Shown here one piece after another: positions 5,834 through 13,136 of a DNA stretch of 27,322 nt. The DNA comes from a virus. The DNA is taken from the IMG/VR virus record IMGVR_UViG_3300046009_000141, positions 1 to 27,322 of that record. One strand, written 5' to 3'. How positions within the stretch are numbered: position 1 is the first letter of the stretch; the number at the start of each line of letters is the position of its first letter. The notes beneath the pieces were generated by a model that searched no databases, had not been told where the DNA came from, and saw only the letters and a program-made list of their open reading frames with translations. The translations under genes and the position numbers were made by a program.

Positions 5834-7958
5834 AGCTGCGGTTCAAGCCGCGATTGATGACTCCATTGGATTCATTGAAAGCGAAACAGTTGAAATGCGT
5901 AAACAGGCTTTGCAAGCCTATTTGCGTCAGCCCTACGGAAACGAAGTAGAAGGCAAGTCTTCAATCGTTACTGGTGAAGTTGCAGAGGCTATTGATGGCG
6001 CTTTGCCAGCACTGATCCGCATCTTCACCGGCTCTGACGAAATCGTGGTGGCTGACCCTGTTGGCCCCGGCGATGAGGCTGGTGCAAAGCAAGCGACAGA
6101 CTACCTAAACCACATCTTCCTCAAAGACAATCCCGGTGTCATCATCATGCATGACTGGTTCTTTGATGCGTTGCTGCAAAAGAACGGCATTGTCAAAGCT
6201 GTCTGGGAAGACAAAGAAGACGTTACCAAAGAGACTTACGAAGGTCTGTCTGATGACGAACTGGCAATGATGCTTCAAGATGAAAGCATTGAAGTCGTTG
6301 AGCAAGACACTGTAACCAATCCAATTGTTGACCCGATGGGCAATCCTGTCTTTGATGAGATGGGCGTTGCTGCCACTTATGGCATCCATGATGTCACCAT
6401 CAAAAAGGTGGAGAAGTCAGGCAAGGTCAAGATTTCCAACATCCCGCCTGAAGAGTTCCTGATGGCAAAGGCTGGCCGCACTGTGAAGGATTCTCCTTTC
6501 GTTGCACACCGCCGAATGATTACCCGCAGCGAACTGATCGCAATGGGCTTTGACGAAAAAATCGTGAACAGCTTGCCAACAGGCGATGCTTTGGCTTACA
6601 CGCCTGAACGTGTGGCCCGATTCTCCCCCGGTGAACAGCCATACGACACAGAGCCAAGCGACTCTTCAATGCAAGAGATTGAAGTCTTTGAGTGCTACAT
6701 TTATTACGATGCCGATGAAGATGGTATCGCTGAGTTGCACCAAGTCTTCTACGCTGGCAATGACATTCTGAGTGATGAAGAAACGGACTATGTGCCGTTT
6801 TACTCTGTTTGCCCTCTGCCAATCCCGCACAAGTTCTTTGGCAACTCGCTGGCTGACCGCACTGTTGACTTGCAACTGATAAAGACAACTGTTACCCGTC
6901 AGATGCTGGACAATATGTATTTGACCAATAACAGCCGAGTCACCGCTGTTGAAGGCCAAGTCAACCTTGACGATTTGCTGACATCTACCGCTGGTGGCGT
7001 TATTCGCACCAAGTCTCCCGGCGCTGTCCAGCAGTTGGTTGTGCAGAACATGGCACAGCAATCGTTCCCAATGCTGCAATACTTGGACTCTGTTCAGGCC
7101 AAGCGCACAGGCGTGACTGAGTTGTCCCAAGGTCTTGACCCCAACATCTTGCAGAACGTGACTGCCGCAGCCGTGGCATCCATGCAGCAAGCTGGCTCTG
7201 GCAAGATTGAGCTGATCGCCCGTATCTTTGCCGAATCAGGTGTGAAAGAGCTGTTTGAAGGCATCATGCACTTGGTCAGCAAGTACCAGCAGAAAGAGCG
7301 AATCATTCGCTTGCGCGGTACTTATGTCACTGTCGATCCCCGCACATGGGCCAACAAGTTTGACATCTCAATCAACGTGGGCTTGGGCAACGGCAACCGT
7401 GACCAGCAGATGGCAATGCTCCAGATGGTGATGGCAAAGCAAGAGCAGATGATTGGGCAATATGGCCCTGCAAACCCGTTTGTGAGCTTTGGTCAGTACC
7501 GTGGCACTCTTGGCCGTATGGTCGAGGCTGCTGGCTTCAAAGACTCCGCTGAGTTCTTTAAGCCAATCAGCCCAGAGCAAGACCAGCAGTTTTCTAATCC
7601 ACCTCCGCAAGAGCCGCCAATGCCTCCAGAAGTTCAGGCTTACATGGCAAAGACTCAGGCCGAGATTCAAGCGCAACAGGCTAAGTTTCAAGCCGATATG
7701 CAAATGCAGCAAGCCAAGATGCAAGCTGATATGCAGTTTGAGCGAGAGAAGGCCGCACTTGAGTTGCAGCTTCAGCGTGAGAAAGCCGCTGCTGAACTTG
7801 AGATCATGCGCGAGAAAGAAGCGTCCAAGTTGCAACTTGAGCGTGAGAAAATGAATATGCACTTCTTGATGAAGCAGCAAGAGTTTGAAGCAGAGGCGCA
7901 ACTGAAGGCCATGAAGGTCGGCGCTGGCATCACATCAAACGTGGAAATTCCGGGGTGA
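5814..7958 (+). CDS. Portal protein (podovirus type)
   Basis: A 714-residue protein with the size and layout of large podovirus portals. The N-terminus has helices (residues 1-40), then KSSIVTGEVAEAIDGALPAL and the F-T-G-S-D-E-I-V stretch where the clip and wing regions begin. The core has SNIPPEEFLMAK and PLPIPHKFFGNSLAD, then the LTNNSR and GLDPNILQNVTAAAV signatures. The C-terminal part (about 610-695) is a Gln/Lys/Glu coiled coil with repeated MQADMQ and LQREKAA blocks, probably the barrel helix inside the head. Twelve copies form the ring through which DNA enters and leaves. It starts inside the end of the homing endonuclease gene and is followed closely by the Ala-rich protein. The role is secure from motifs and from its place between terminase and scaffold. 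Confidence 0.9.
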   Translation: MSQNELKAAVQAAIDDSIGFIESETVEMRKQALQAYLRQPYGNEVEGKSSIVTGEVAEAIDGALPALIRIFTGSDEIVVADPVGPGDEAGAKQATDYLNHIFLKDNPGVIIMHDWFFDALLQKNGIVKAVWEDKEDVTKETYEGLSDDELAMMLQDESIEVVEQDTVTNPIVDPMGNPVFDEMGVAATYGIHDVTIKKVEKSGKVKISNIPPEEFLMAKAGRTVKDSPFVAHRRMITRSELIAMGFDEKIVNSLPTGDALAYTPERVARFSPGEQPYDTEPSDSSMQEIEVFECYIYYDADEDGIAELHQVFYAGNDILSDEETDYVPFYSVCPLPIPHKFFGNSLADRTVDLQLIKTTVTRQMLDNMYLTNNSRVTAVEGQVNLDDLLTSTAGGVIRTKSPGAVQQLVVQNMAQQSFPMLQYLDSVQAKRTGVTELSQGLDPNILQNVTAAAVASMQQAGSGKIELIARIFAESGVKELFEGIMHLVSKYQQKERIIRLRGTYVTVDPRTWANKFDISINVGLGNGNRDQQMAMLQMVMAKQEQMIGQYGPANPFVSFGQYRGTLGRMVEAAGFKDSAEFFKPISPEQDQQFSNPPPQEPPMPPEVQAYMAKTQAEIQAQQAKFQADMQMQQAKMQADMQFEREKAALELQLQREKAAAELEIMREKEASKLQLEREKMNMHFLMKQQEFEAEAQLKAMKVGAGITSNVEIPG

Positions 7959-7961
7959 TTT

Positions 7962-9326
7962 ATGAACTATCAAGAACTCACAAACATCCTTGGTCAAAAT
8001 CAAAATGCCTTTTCTGGTGTTGTTCCAGCAAATGTGAGAGCCCCGTCTATTGACCAGATCATCTCTGGCATCTCCAGTCAGTACCAGCCAATTAATCTTG
8101 GGTCTTATGGGCCTTCTGTTGGTGGCGCAAGCCGGTACATCACTGGATCGCCTAGCTTTGGCGACATTGAGCAAATTCCAGAATATGGACGATTGAACCA
8201 GATTTCTGGCCCTTCTTTTGTTCCTGCGGCTTTTGATAAAAGTGTTTATGAAGGGATCAACAATCAGAAGCTATCTGACTTGATTTCTCAGATTGACTCT
8301 GGTGTCCCGTTTGAATCTTACGGAGGTTTCGGTGGTAATTCTGGATCTAATAGTGTCTCTGTTGATGATGCTGGATTGGCAACATCTTCTAACATAGGAA
8401 CAACAGGCGTAAGCATTGGCGCAATGGCTCTTGGCGCTATGACTGGTTTGCCGCTTGGTCTAATCTCTAATGTTGTTGGTAAACAGAACATTGCCAATGC
8501 AATCAACAATCAAAGCAATGCCCAAGCTGCTGCGTTTAATCAGGCGCTTGTAGCCGCACAAATGGGGCTGGCAAACACCCCGGCAAACGCCGCTGCACTT
8601 GCTGCTGCTGTTGATTCATTGTCTGCTGCAAACCAGTCAACTGCTGCCGCAGTATCTGCCGCACAAGCTGCTCAAGGAGCTACTGGCGCGACTGGTGGAT
8701 CTGCTGCCGCTGCCGCTGCTGCTGCCGCCGCCTCAGCCGCTGCTGCTGGACACTCTGATGCGGCTATTGGTGCTGCCGCACAAGCTGCTGCTGATGCTGC
8801 TATTGGTGGTGCAAGTGCTTCTGCTGCTGCTGCCGCCGCTGCTGATGCCGCCAATGCCGCAGCCGCTGATGCCGCTGATGCAGACGGTGGTGGTCTTGGA
8901 ACTGCTTCATCTGCTGCCGCCGATGCCGCTGCTTCTGGTGTAGCTGCTGCCGATGGTGTTGGTATGGATGGAATGGGTGTTGGAAATGTCGGCGCTGATT
9001 CTGGTGGCGGTGGTGGAGGCAGCGGTAGCTGCGTTATTGCAACACACGCTGTAAATTCTGGTGCGTTCACAAAGCAAGAAAAGTTTAACGCCATTAAATG
9101 GTGCGTTCGGCATTTGCATGGAAAGTGGTGGGGCGAGGCCATTCGTAGAGGCTATCGTTACTGCGGCAATAAGGCAATTAGCCAAGGGAAAGCAGCTAAC
9201 CATTACCAAGAATTTAAAGATTACGTCAATTTTGCAACTGGCAAGCATAGAAGCCTAAAAACTGGCTTAACATTTGTAGGACGCAATGTCCAATTTTTGG
9301 CAATCGGATTGTTTTTGAAAGACTAA
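7962..9326 (+). CDS. Ala-rich phage protein with conserved CVIATHAV C-terminal domain
   Basis: A 454-residue protein in three parts. Residues 1-140 are Gly/Ser/Pro-rich and probably extended; about 145-175 is a hydrophobic Gly-rich stretch (SIGAMALGAMTGLPLGLISN). Residues about 185-330 are a long alanine-rich tract built from GCN codons with Asp and Ser punctuation. After a Gly run, the last ~100 residues form a compact domain beginning CVIATHAVNSGAFT and holding KWCVRHLHGKWWGEAIRRGY and YCGNKA. The start of this domain resembles the C-F/V-I-A-T box seen at the ends of some secreted and phage proteins. The C-terminal part is AT-richer than the middle. It lies between portal and scaffold, so a virion role is plausible. 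I cannot name a function. Confidence 0.7.
   Translation: MNYQELTNILGQNQNAFSGVVPANVRAPSIDQIISGISSQYQPINLGSYGPSVGGASRYITGSPSFGDIEQIPEYGRLNQISGPSFVPAAFDKSVYEGINNQKLSDLISQIDSGVPFESYGGFGGNSGSNSVSVDDAGLATSSNIGTTGVSIGAMALGAMTGLPLGLISNVVGKQNIANAINNQSNAQAAAFNQALVAAQMGLANTPANAAALAAAVDSLSAANQSTAAAVSAAQAAQGATGATGGSAAAAAAAAAASAAAAGHSDAAIGAAAQAAADAAIGGASASAAAAAAADAANAAAADAADADGGGLGTASSAAADAAASGVAAADGVGMDGMGVGNVGADSGGGGGGSGSCVIATHAVNSGAFTKQEKFNAIKWCVRHLHGKWWGEAIRRGYRYCGNKAISQGKAANHYQEFKDYVNFATGKHRSLKTGLTFVGRNVQFLAIGLFLKD
8695..8955 (+). repeat. GCN-codon low-complexity tract (polyalanine)
   Basis: Long runs of GCT and GCC codons, broken by GAT, TCT and GGT, encode an Ala/Asp/Ser-rich linker inside the 7962-9326 gene. 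Repeats of this kind can change length by replication slippage. The opposite strand reads as a long open frame here only because of this codon bias. Confidence 0.8.
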
Positions 9327-9328
9327 GG

Positions 9329-9568
9329 ATGGACAAAAAACTCCAAGCTGAATGGGCAAACAATCTGTTGAAGGATGACTTTTTCATAAAAGTCATGGAT
9401 GATTTGAAAAATCAGCAGATTAGTGTGATAATTAACACAAATCGAGATGAGATTACAGAGCGCGAGGCCGCTTATAGTCACATCAAGACACTTGACCTGT
9501 TCCTTGGACACTTGCAAGGCATTGCCGCAGAAACCAAGATACAGGAAAAGAAGTGGAAGATTCTGTGA
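9329..9568 (+). CDS. Small helical phage protein, 79 aa
   Basis: A 79-residue, mostly helical protein: AEWANNLLKDDFFIKVMDDL at the start, a Thr-Asn break (INTNRDEITEREAAY), then a helix (TLDLFLGHLQGIAAETKIQ) and a basic end. Proteins with this two-helix layout are often found between portal and scaffold in podovirus-like genomes; no activity is known. It starts two bases after the upstream stop with AAGGATGG context. It is probably translated as part of the head operon. Confidence 0.7.
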   Translation: MDKKLQAEWANNLLKDDFFIKVMDDLKNQQISVIINTNRDEITEREAAYSHIKTLDLFLGHLQGIAAETKIQEKKWKIL

Positions 9569-9615
9569 GGAAACTCACCCGCAGTCCAGACGGTTTCTGG
9601 CGAAAACTGAGATAA
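9565..9615 (+). CDS. Possible 16-aa coupled mini-ORF (GTG start)
   Basis: GTG at 9565 overlaps the TGA of the previous gene and reads MRKLTRSPDGFWRKLR to TAA, three bases before the scaffold start. A GGAAG purine stretch lies six bases upstream. The peptide is very basic with an internal FW. The reading may be only a spacer that couples translation into the scaffold gene; a real product is uncertain. Confidence 0.2.
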   Translation: MRKLTRSPDGFWRKLR

Positions 9616-9618
9616 CAA

Positions 9619-10566
9619 ATGGAAAACACCAACCCCTCGGGGAGTGAAAGCCTAAGCGTAAACCAAGCCGCCAATGCGTTTCTGGGTTTGATGGGTAGTG
9701 ACGATGGAGCCGAACAAGGCCAACCTGAAGAACAATCCGAAGAACTTGAAACGACTGGTGAAGTTGAATCTGAGGAATCTGAGTATTCGGACGAATCAGA
9801 GCCTGTAGAGGAAGTAAAGCCCCGCTACAAGGCAAAGGTCGGTGGTGAGGAAGTCGAGGTCGAACTTGACGAACTAATCAACGGCTATCAGCGCAGCAAG
9901 GATTACACACAAAAATCTCAGGCTCTGGCTGAACAACGCAAAGCAATTGATGCCGAGCGCCAACATCTTGAGCAAGTAAAACAAGAGCGACAAGCATACG
10001 CCCAGAAACTACAGGCACTCGATAGCTTCTTGAGCCAGCAGAATCGGGGTGAGGATTTAGAAGTTTTGAAAGAAACAGACCCTATCGGCTATGCCGTTAA
10101 GGTGGCGGAACAGAGTCAGCGTGAGAAACAACTTGCAGTAGTTCGTGCCGAACAGCAACGCATTGCCCAACAGCAACAAGCGGAGCAACAGCAGAATCTG
10201 CAAAAACATCTCAAGTCTGAATCAGAGAAGCTAGCGTCTGTGATCCCAGAGCTGTCTACGCCAAAAGGTGATGCGATTCGGAAAGAAATCCGTGAATACG
10301 CACGATCTGTTGGCTGGTCAGATCAAGAACTCTCCTCAGTGTATGACCACCGCGCTGTGCTGACTTTGTATAAAGCGATGAAGTTTGAGCAACTTCAAAA
10401 GGGTAAGCCGGAGACTTTGAAGAAAGTCCAGCAAGCCCCAAAGATGCTCAAGCCCGGAACTTCAACGCCAAACACTAAGTCATCGCAAGAAAAGCAAGTG
10501 ATGCAAAAGCTACGTCAAACCGGCAAAGTCCGTGATGCTGCTGCTGCATTTGAACGATTCCTTTAA
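9619..10566 (+). CDS. Scaffolding protein
   Basis: A 315-residue protein directly ahead of the capsid gene. The N-terminus is very acidic (residues about 28-70, many Glu). VGGEEVEVELDELINGYQRS (about 74-93) is a typical scaffold-like strand and helix, followed by DYTQKSQALAEQRKAI and a long Gln-rich coiled coil to about 200. A basic C-terminal segment ends in a helix (VRDAAAAFERFL), the usual capsid-binding end. Scaffolds direct capsid assembly and are lost before or during packaging. Length, acidity, coiled coil and position all agree. No protease motif is seen, so maturation may not involve a fused protease. Confidence 0.88.
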   Translation: MENTNPSGSESLSVNQAANAFLGLMGSDDGAEQGQPEEQSEELETTGEVESEESEYSDESEPVEEVKPRYKAKVGGEEVEVELDELINGYQRSKDYTQKSQALAEQRKAIDAERQHLEQVKQERQAYAQKLQALDSFLSQQNRGEDLEVLKETDPIGYAVKVAEQSQREKQLAVVRAEQQRIAQQQQAEQQQNLQKHLKSESEKLASVIPELSTPKGDAIRKEIREYARSVGWSDQELSSVYDHRAVLTLYKAMKFEQLQKGKPETLKKVQQAPKMLKPGTSTPNTKSSQEKQVMQKLRQTGKVRDAAAAFERFL

Positions 10567-10583
10567 ATTTTTGGAGCTTTAAC

Positions 10584-11528
10584 ATGGCAACCTATCAAAC
10601 CTATACCGCCATCGGTATGCGCGAAGACCTCTCTGACGTTATCTATAACATCAGCCCCACTGACACGCCTTTCATGTCTTCCATCGGCAAGACCAAAGCA
10701 ACTGCAACTTATCACGAGTGGCAGACTGACTCTTTGGCCGCTGCTGCTCTGGGTGGCGCTGTTGAAGGTGCTGATGCATCTAGCATCACTGCCTCGCCAA
10801 CAACCCGTATCGGCAACCGCACACAGATTTTCACTAAGTCTGTCGCTGTCGCTGGCACTCTGGAAGCTGTTGACAAAGCTGGTCGTAAGTCTGAAAAGGC
10901 TTACCAGTTGGCTAAAGTGTCGGCTGAATTGAAGCGCAACATTGAACTGACTCTGTTGTCCAACCAAGTGGCTGCCGCTGGTAACTCCAGCACTGCTCGC
11001 ACTTTGGGCGGTCTGCAAGCTTGGCTGAACACCAACTATGACGGTGGCACTGACGGTGTTGCTGGCTCTGCTGGTACAACTGCCCGTGTTGACGGTACTG
11101 ATCGCACCTTCACAGAAACCCTGCTGAAGACCGTGGTTGCCGAGGTGTACACCTCTGGCGGTTCGCCAAAAGTGTTGATGGTCAACCCTGCTCACAAGCA
11201 GTTGGTTTCGGCATTTGCTGGTATCGCTGCACAGCGTTACATGGCTACTTCCGACCAACCAACAACCATCATCGGCGCTGCTGATGTGTACATGAGCGAT
11301 TTCGGCACTATTTCGGTTGTGCCTAACCGCTTTATGAACAGCACCAACGCTGGCGATGAGACAGCTTTCTTGGTCGATCCCGACATGGCTGCTGTGGCTT
11401 ATCTGCGTCCTTTCGAAACCATTGAATTGGCTAAGACTGGCGACAGCGAGAAGACCCAACTGTTGGCTGAATTGACTCTGGAAGTCAAGAACCAAGCTGC
11501 TCACGGCATCATTGCAGATCTCTCGTAA
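10584..11528 (+). CDS. Major capsid protein (SU10/DUF5309 type)
   Basis: A 314-residue protein. The N-terminus is MATYQTYTAIGMREDLSDVI followed by ISPTDTPFMSSIGK, the signature start of the SU10-like (DUF5309) HK97-fold capsid family. Downstream landmarks are YHEWQTDSL, a variable loop, AYQLAKVSAELKRNIE (spine helix), GGLQAWL, and PKVLMVNPAHKQLVSAF in the P-domain, then VPNRFM and LRPFETIELAKTGDSEK near the end. It forms the icosahedral head with scaffold help. A GGAG ribosome site precedes the ATG. A strong terminator lies 26 bases after the stop, so it may be the most abundant product of the head operon. Codon use is GC-rich and even, typical of a strongly expressed gene. Confidence 0.93.
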   Translation: MATYQTYTAIGMREDLSDVIYNISPTDTPFMSSIGKTKATATYHEWQTDSLAAAALGGAVEGADASSITASPTTRIGNRTQIFTKSVAVAGTLEAVDKAGRKSEKAYQLAKVSAELKRNIELTLLSNQVAAAGNSSTARTLGGLQAWLNTNYDGGTDGVAGSAGTTARVDGTDRTFTETLLKTVVAEVYTSGGSPKVLMVNPAHKQLVSAFAGIAAQRYMATSDQPTTIIGAADVYMSDFGTISVVPNRFMNSTNAGDETAFLVDPDMAAVAYLRPFETIELAKTGDSEKTQLLAELTLEVKNQAAHGIIADLS

Positions 11529-11547
11529 CACGGGACAGGCTTAGACC

Positions 11548-11556
11548 TGATATAAT
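11548..11556 (+). promoter_or_regulatory. Perfect extended -10 promoter element (TGATATAAT)
   Basis: TGATATAAT matches the extended -10 consensus TGnTATAAT exactly; such promoters need little -35 contact, and none is visible here. Predicted start is near 11563. It overlaps the first two bases of the left arm of the capsid terminator. A transcript starting there would lack most of that arm and would leave the HNH ribosome site unpaired. Confidence 0.55.
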
Positions 11557-11586
11557 GCCCTCACATTAACTTGTGGGGGCATTTTT
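11555..11586 (+). terminator. Rho-independent terminator after capsid gene
   Basis: An 11-base-pair stem (ATGCCCTCACA with TGTGGGGGCAT, one G-U pair) closes a six-base loop (TTAACT). The last pair is directly followed by four more Ts before the HNH start codon, giving a five-T run. It should stop much of the head-operon transcription after the capsid gene. The right arm contains the only purine-rich ribosome site of the HNH gene. Confidence 0.85.
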
Positions 11587-12156
11587 ATGTGTACTGTTGA
11601 AAACTGCGACAAGACAATTTACGCTCATGGCTTTTGCCATATGCACTATCAGAGAAACAGAAAGCATGGGAACCCACTTGCAGGGTTTAAGAATCAAGCG
11701 CCACCAGAAGAAAGATTTTGGCGTTTTGTTGAGAAAACAGAAGGATGTTGGAGTTGGAAAGGAAAAAAGAAAAACGGTTACGGTGCTTTTTCTAAGGGTG
11801 CAAAAAAAGATGGAGATTTTTTGGCGCATCGTTTCTCATGGATGTTGCACAACAGCCAAGAAATCCCTGAAGGAATGTTCGTCATGCACAAGTGTGACAA
11901 TCCAGAATGTACCAATCCTGAGCATCTGATTCTTGGAACGCCCAAGGAAAATACTCAAGATATGATTGCAAAAGGTCGAAAAAGGACGGTTGCTCCTGTT
12001 GGCCTTGGAAACGGCAAGTCACTGCTGAACGAGGAAAAAGTAAGATTAATACGCCAAAGCAATCTCCCTCATGCCGTAATTGCAAGGGAGCTTGGTGTTT
12101 CGTCTAACTGCGTCAGGGGCGTAAGAATTGGAAGAACGTGGAGCCATGTCGTTTGA
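11587..12156 (+). CDS. HNH endonuclease (homing type)
   Basis: A 189-residue protein. Residues 2-22 hold a small Cys/His knuckle (CTVENC ... GFCHMHYQR). Residues about 37-60 are FWRFVEKTEGCWSWKG followed by GYGAF, the substrate-side region common in HNH_3-type phage nucleases. The core is HRFSW (about 81-85), then FVMHKCDNPECTNPEHL (about 97-113), which supplies the HNH His residues and a zinc-binding Cys pair, and then GTPKENTQDM. The C-terminus has a helix-turn-helix-like end (AVIARELGVSSNCVRGV). Such genes cut unoccupied alleles and spread. The ATG lies immediately after a terminator T-run; the GGGGG site is inside the terminator stem. It is more AT-rich than the capsid gene. Confidence 0.9.
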   Translation: MCTVENCDKTIYAHGFCHMHYQRNRKHGNPLAGFKNQAPPEERFWRFVEKTEGCWSWKGKKKNGYGAFSKGAKKDGDFLAHRFSWMLHNSQEIPEGMFVMHKCDNPECTNPEHLILGTPKENTQDMIAKGRKRTVAPVGLGNGKSLLNEEKVRLIRQSNLPHAVIARELGVSSNCVRGVRIGRTWSHVV

Positions 12157-12168
12157 TGGGGCTTTTTT
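12142..12168 (+). terminator. Weak terminator-like hairpin at HNH stop
   Basis: AGCCAT (12142-12147) can pair with AT-GG-GGCT (12156-12162) only with a small bulge, followed by six Ts. The GGGGC plus T-run resembles the right arm and tail of the capsid terminator (14 of 18 bases between 11573-11590 and 12155-12172). Efficiency is doubtful because the stem is short. Confidence 0.35.
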
Positions 12169-12182
12169 ATTTACCATGCCAA

Positions 12183-12191
12183 TGATAGAAT
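12183..12191 (+). promoter_or_regulatory. Extended -10-like element (TGATAGAAT) close to a start codon
   Basis: TGATAGAAT has the TGn and a five-of-six match to TATAAT. No clear -35 is present. The predicted start (near 12198) is adjacent to the ATG at 12199, so the mRNA would have essentially no leader. No ribosome site precedes that ATG. Confidence 0.35.
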
Positions 12192-12198
12192 TGCAATT

Positions 12199-12510
12199 AT
12201 GGAAAACCCTACATTTCGCAAATCTGTTGCTCATGCTGATGGTGAAGGCGGTTTGGTCATTCAAACTGCTCAAGATGTATCTGCCATTGTTGAGCGCAAC
12301 AAGCAAGAATTTAACAGCTATGACGAACGGGCCAAGTGGTCTGACGAGCTGTATGGCAACAAAGTAGCATCCATTCCATTGACTGCAATTGATGACCTAA
12401 ACAATCAGGGAATCATGCGTGGGTTTCACGTTATCGACAACACTCGGTTCGCAATGTGGTTAAACAACCCAGACAACCGAGCATGGCGCACTCGTCCGGG
12501 AGTAATTTAA
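12199..12510 (+). CDS. Podovirus head-tail region small protein, 103 aa
   Basis: A 103-residue protein with the pattern seen in small proteins just downstream of podovirus capsid genes: IQTAQDVSAIVERNKQEFN, then KVASIPLTAIDDLNNQGI and a C-terminal WLNNPDNRAWRTRPGVI. The final N-D-P/N-P-D-N-R-x-x-R-T motif is highly conserved in this group. No enzymatic residue is seen; a head-completion or structural role is inferred from position between capsid and adaptor genes. No Shine-Dalgarno sequence lies before the ATG; see the nearby promoter-like element. Its stop is directly followed by the next ATG. Confidence 0.8.
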   Translation: MENPTFRKSVAHADGEGGLVIQTAQDVSAIVERNKQEFNSYDERAKWSDELYGNKVASIPLTAIDDLNNQGIMRGFHVIDNTRFAMWLNNPDNRAWRTRPGVI

Positions 12511-13128
12511 ATGAGCTTCACAAGTTACTCTGAGTTGAAAACAACCATCGCTGGTTATCTGGCCCGTACAGACCTGACCACACAGATTCCAGACTTCATT
12601 CGTTTGGCTGAGTTGCGCTTGCGCCGTGATCTGCGTATTCGCCAGATGCTGAAGTCCGTCACAACTTCTACTGTTGCCAATGATGAGACAGTGGAATTGC
12701 CAAGCGACTTTCTTGAGGTGCGTGACTTTGTGGTAGTTGGCAATCCTGTTCGTCCATTGAACTACTACAGTCCATCGGCGTTTAACCGAAACACCCGCAC
12801 ATGGGAGATTGGCAAGCCAGTGGATTACACGGTGCTTGCTAACGACTTTCAGTTGGCTCCAATCCCAGATACTGTGTACACATTGAAGATGTTTTACTTT
12901 GCTGCACCAGTATTCCTGAGTGACAGCAATACCAGCAATGCTTTCTTGGCTAATACGCCAGATGCCTTGCTGTACGGCGCTTTGCTTGAAGCTGCCCCGT
13001 ACCTTATGGATGACGCACGAATCAACACATGGGGAACTATGTTTGATCGCGCTATGGCATCAATCACACGCTCTGATGAACAAGGTCAGTATTCAGGCGT
13101 ACCCCTTGTAATCCAAACAACTTTGTGA
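12511..13128 (+). CDS. Head-tail adaptor protein (SU10 adaptor-like)
   Basis: A 205-residue protein beginning MSFTSYSELKTTIAGYLAR, then QIPDFIRLAELRLRRDLRIR, an amphipathic helix typical of podovirus adaptor proteins. The central part (VELPSDFLEVRDF, WEIGKPVDYTV) is beta-rich, and the later part holds PDALLYGALLEAAPYLMDD and a final helix. Adaptors of this group (SU10-like, functionally comparable with P22 gp4) form a ring under the portal and connect it to the tail. It starts immediately after the previous stop. Motif order and place fit well; exact stoichiometry cannot be read here. Confidence 0.85.
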   Translation: MSFTSYSELKTTIAGYLARTDLTTQIPDFIRLAELRLRRDLRIRQMLKSVTTSTVANDETVELPSDFLEVRDFVVVGNPVRPLNYYSPSAFNRNTRTWEIGKPVDYTVLANDFQLAPIPDTVYTLKMFYFAAPVFLSDSNTSNAFLANTPDALLYGALLEAAPYLMDDARINTWGTMFDRAMASITRSDEQGQYSGVPLVIQTTL

Positions 13129-13136
13129 GGTAAATC

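Noticed and set aside
8672-9142. 156-codon minus-strand frame rich in Ala and Pro
   Set aside because: Created by the GCN codon bias of the alanine tract on the plus strand; the translation has no domain signal.
10563-11531. 322-codon open frame on the minus strand
   Set aside because: It lies entirely opposite the major capsid gene, whose SU10-type motifs are clear. Low-complexity Ser/His/Cys-rich translation and no ribosome site indicate a shadow frame.
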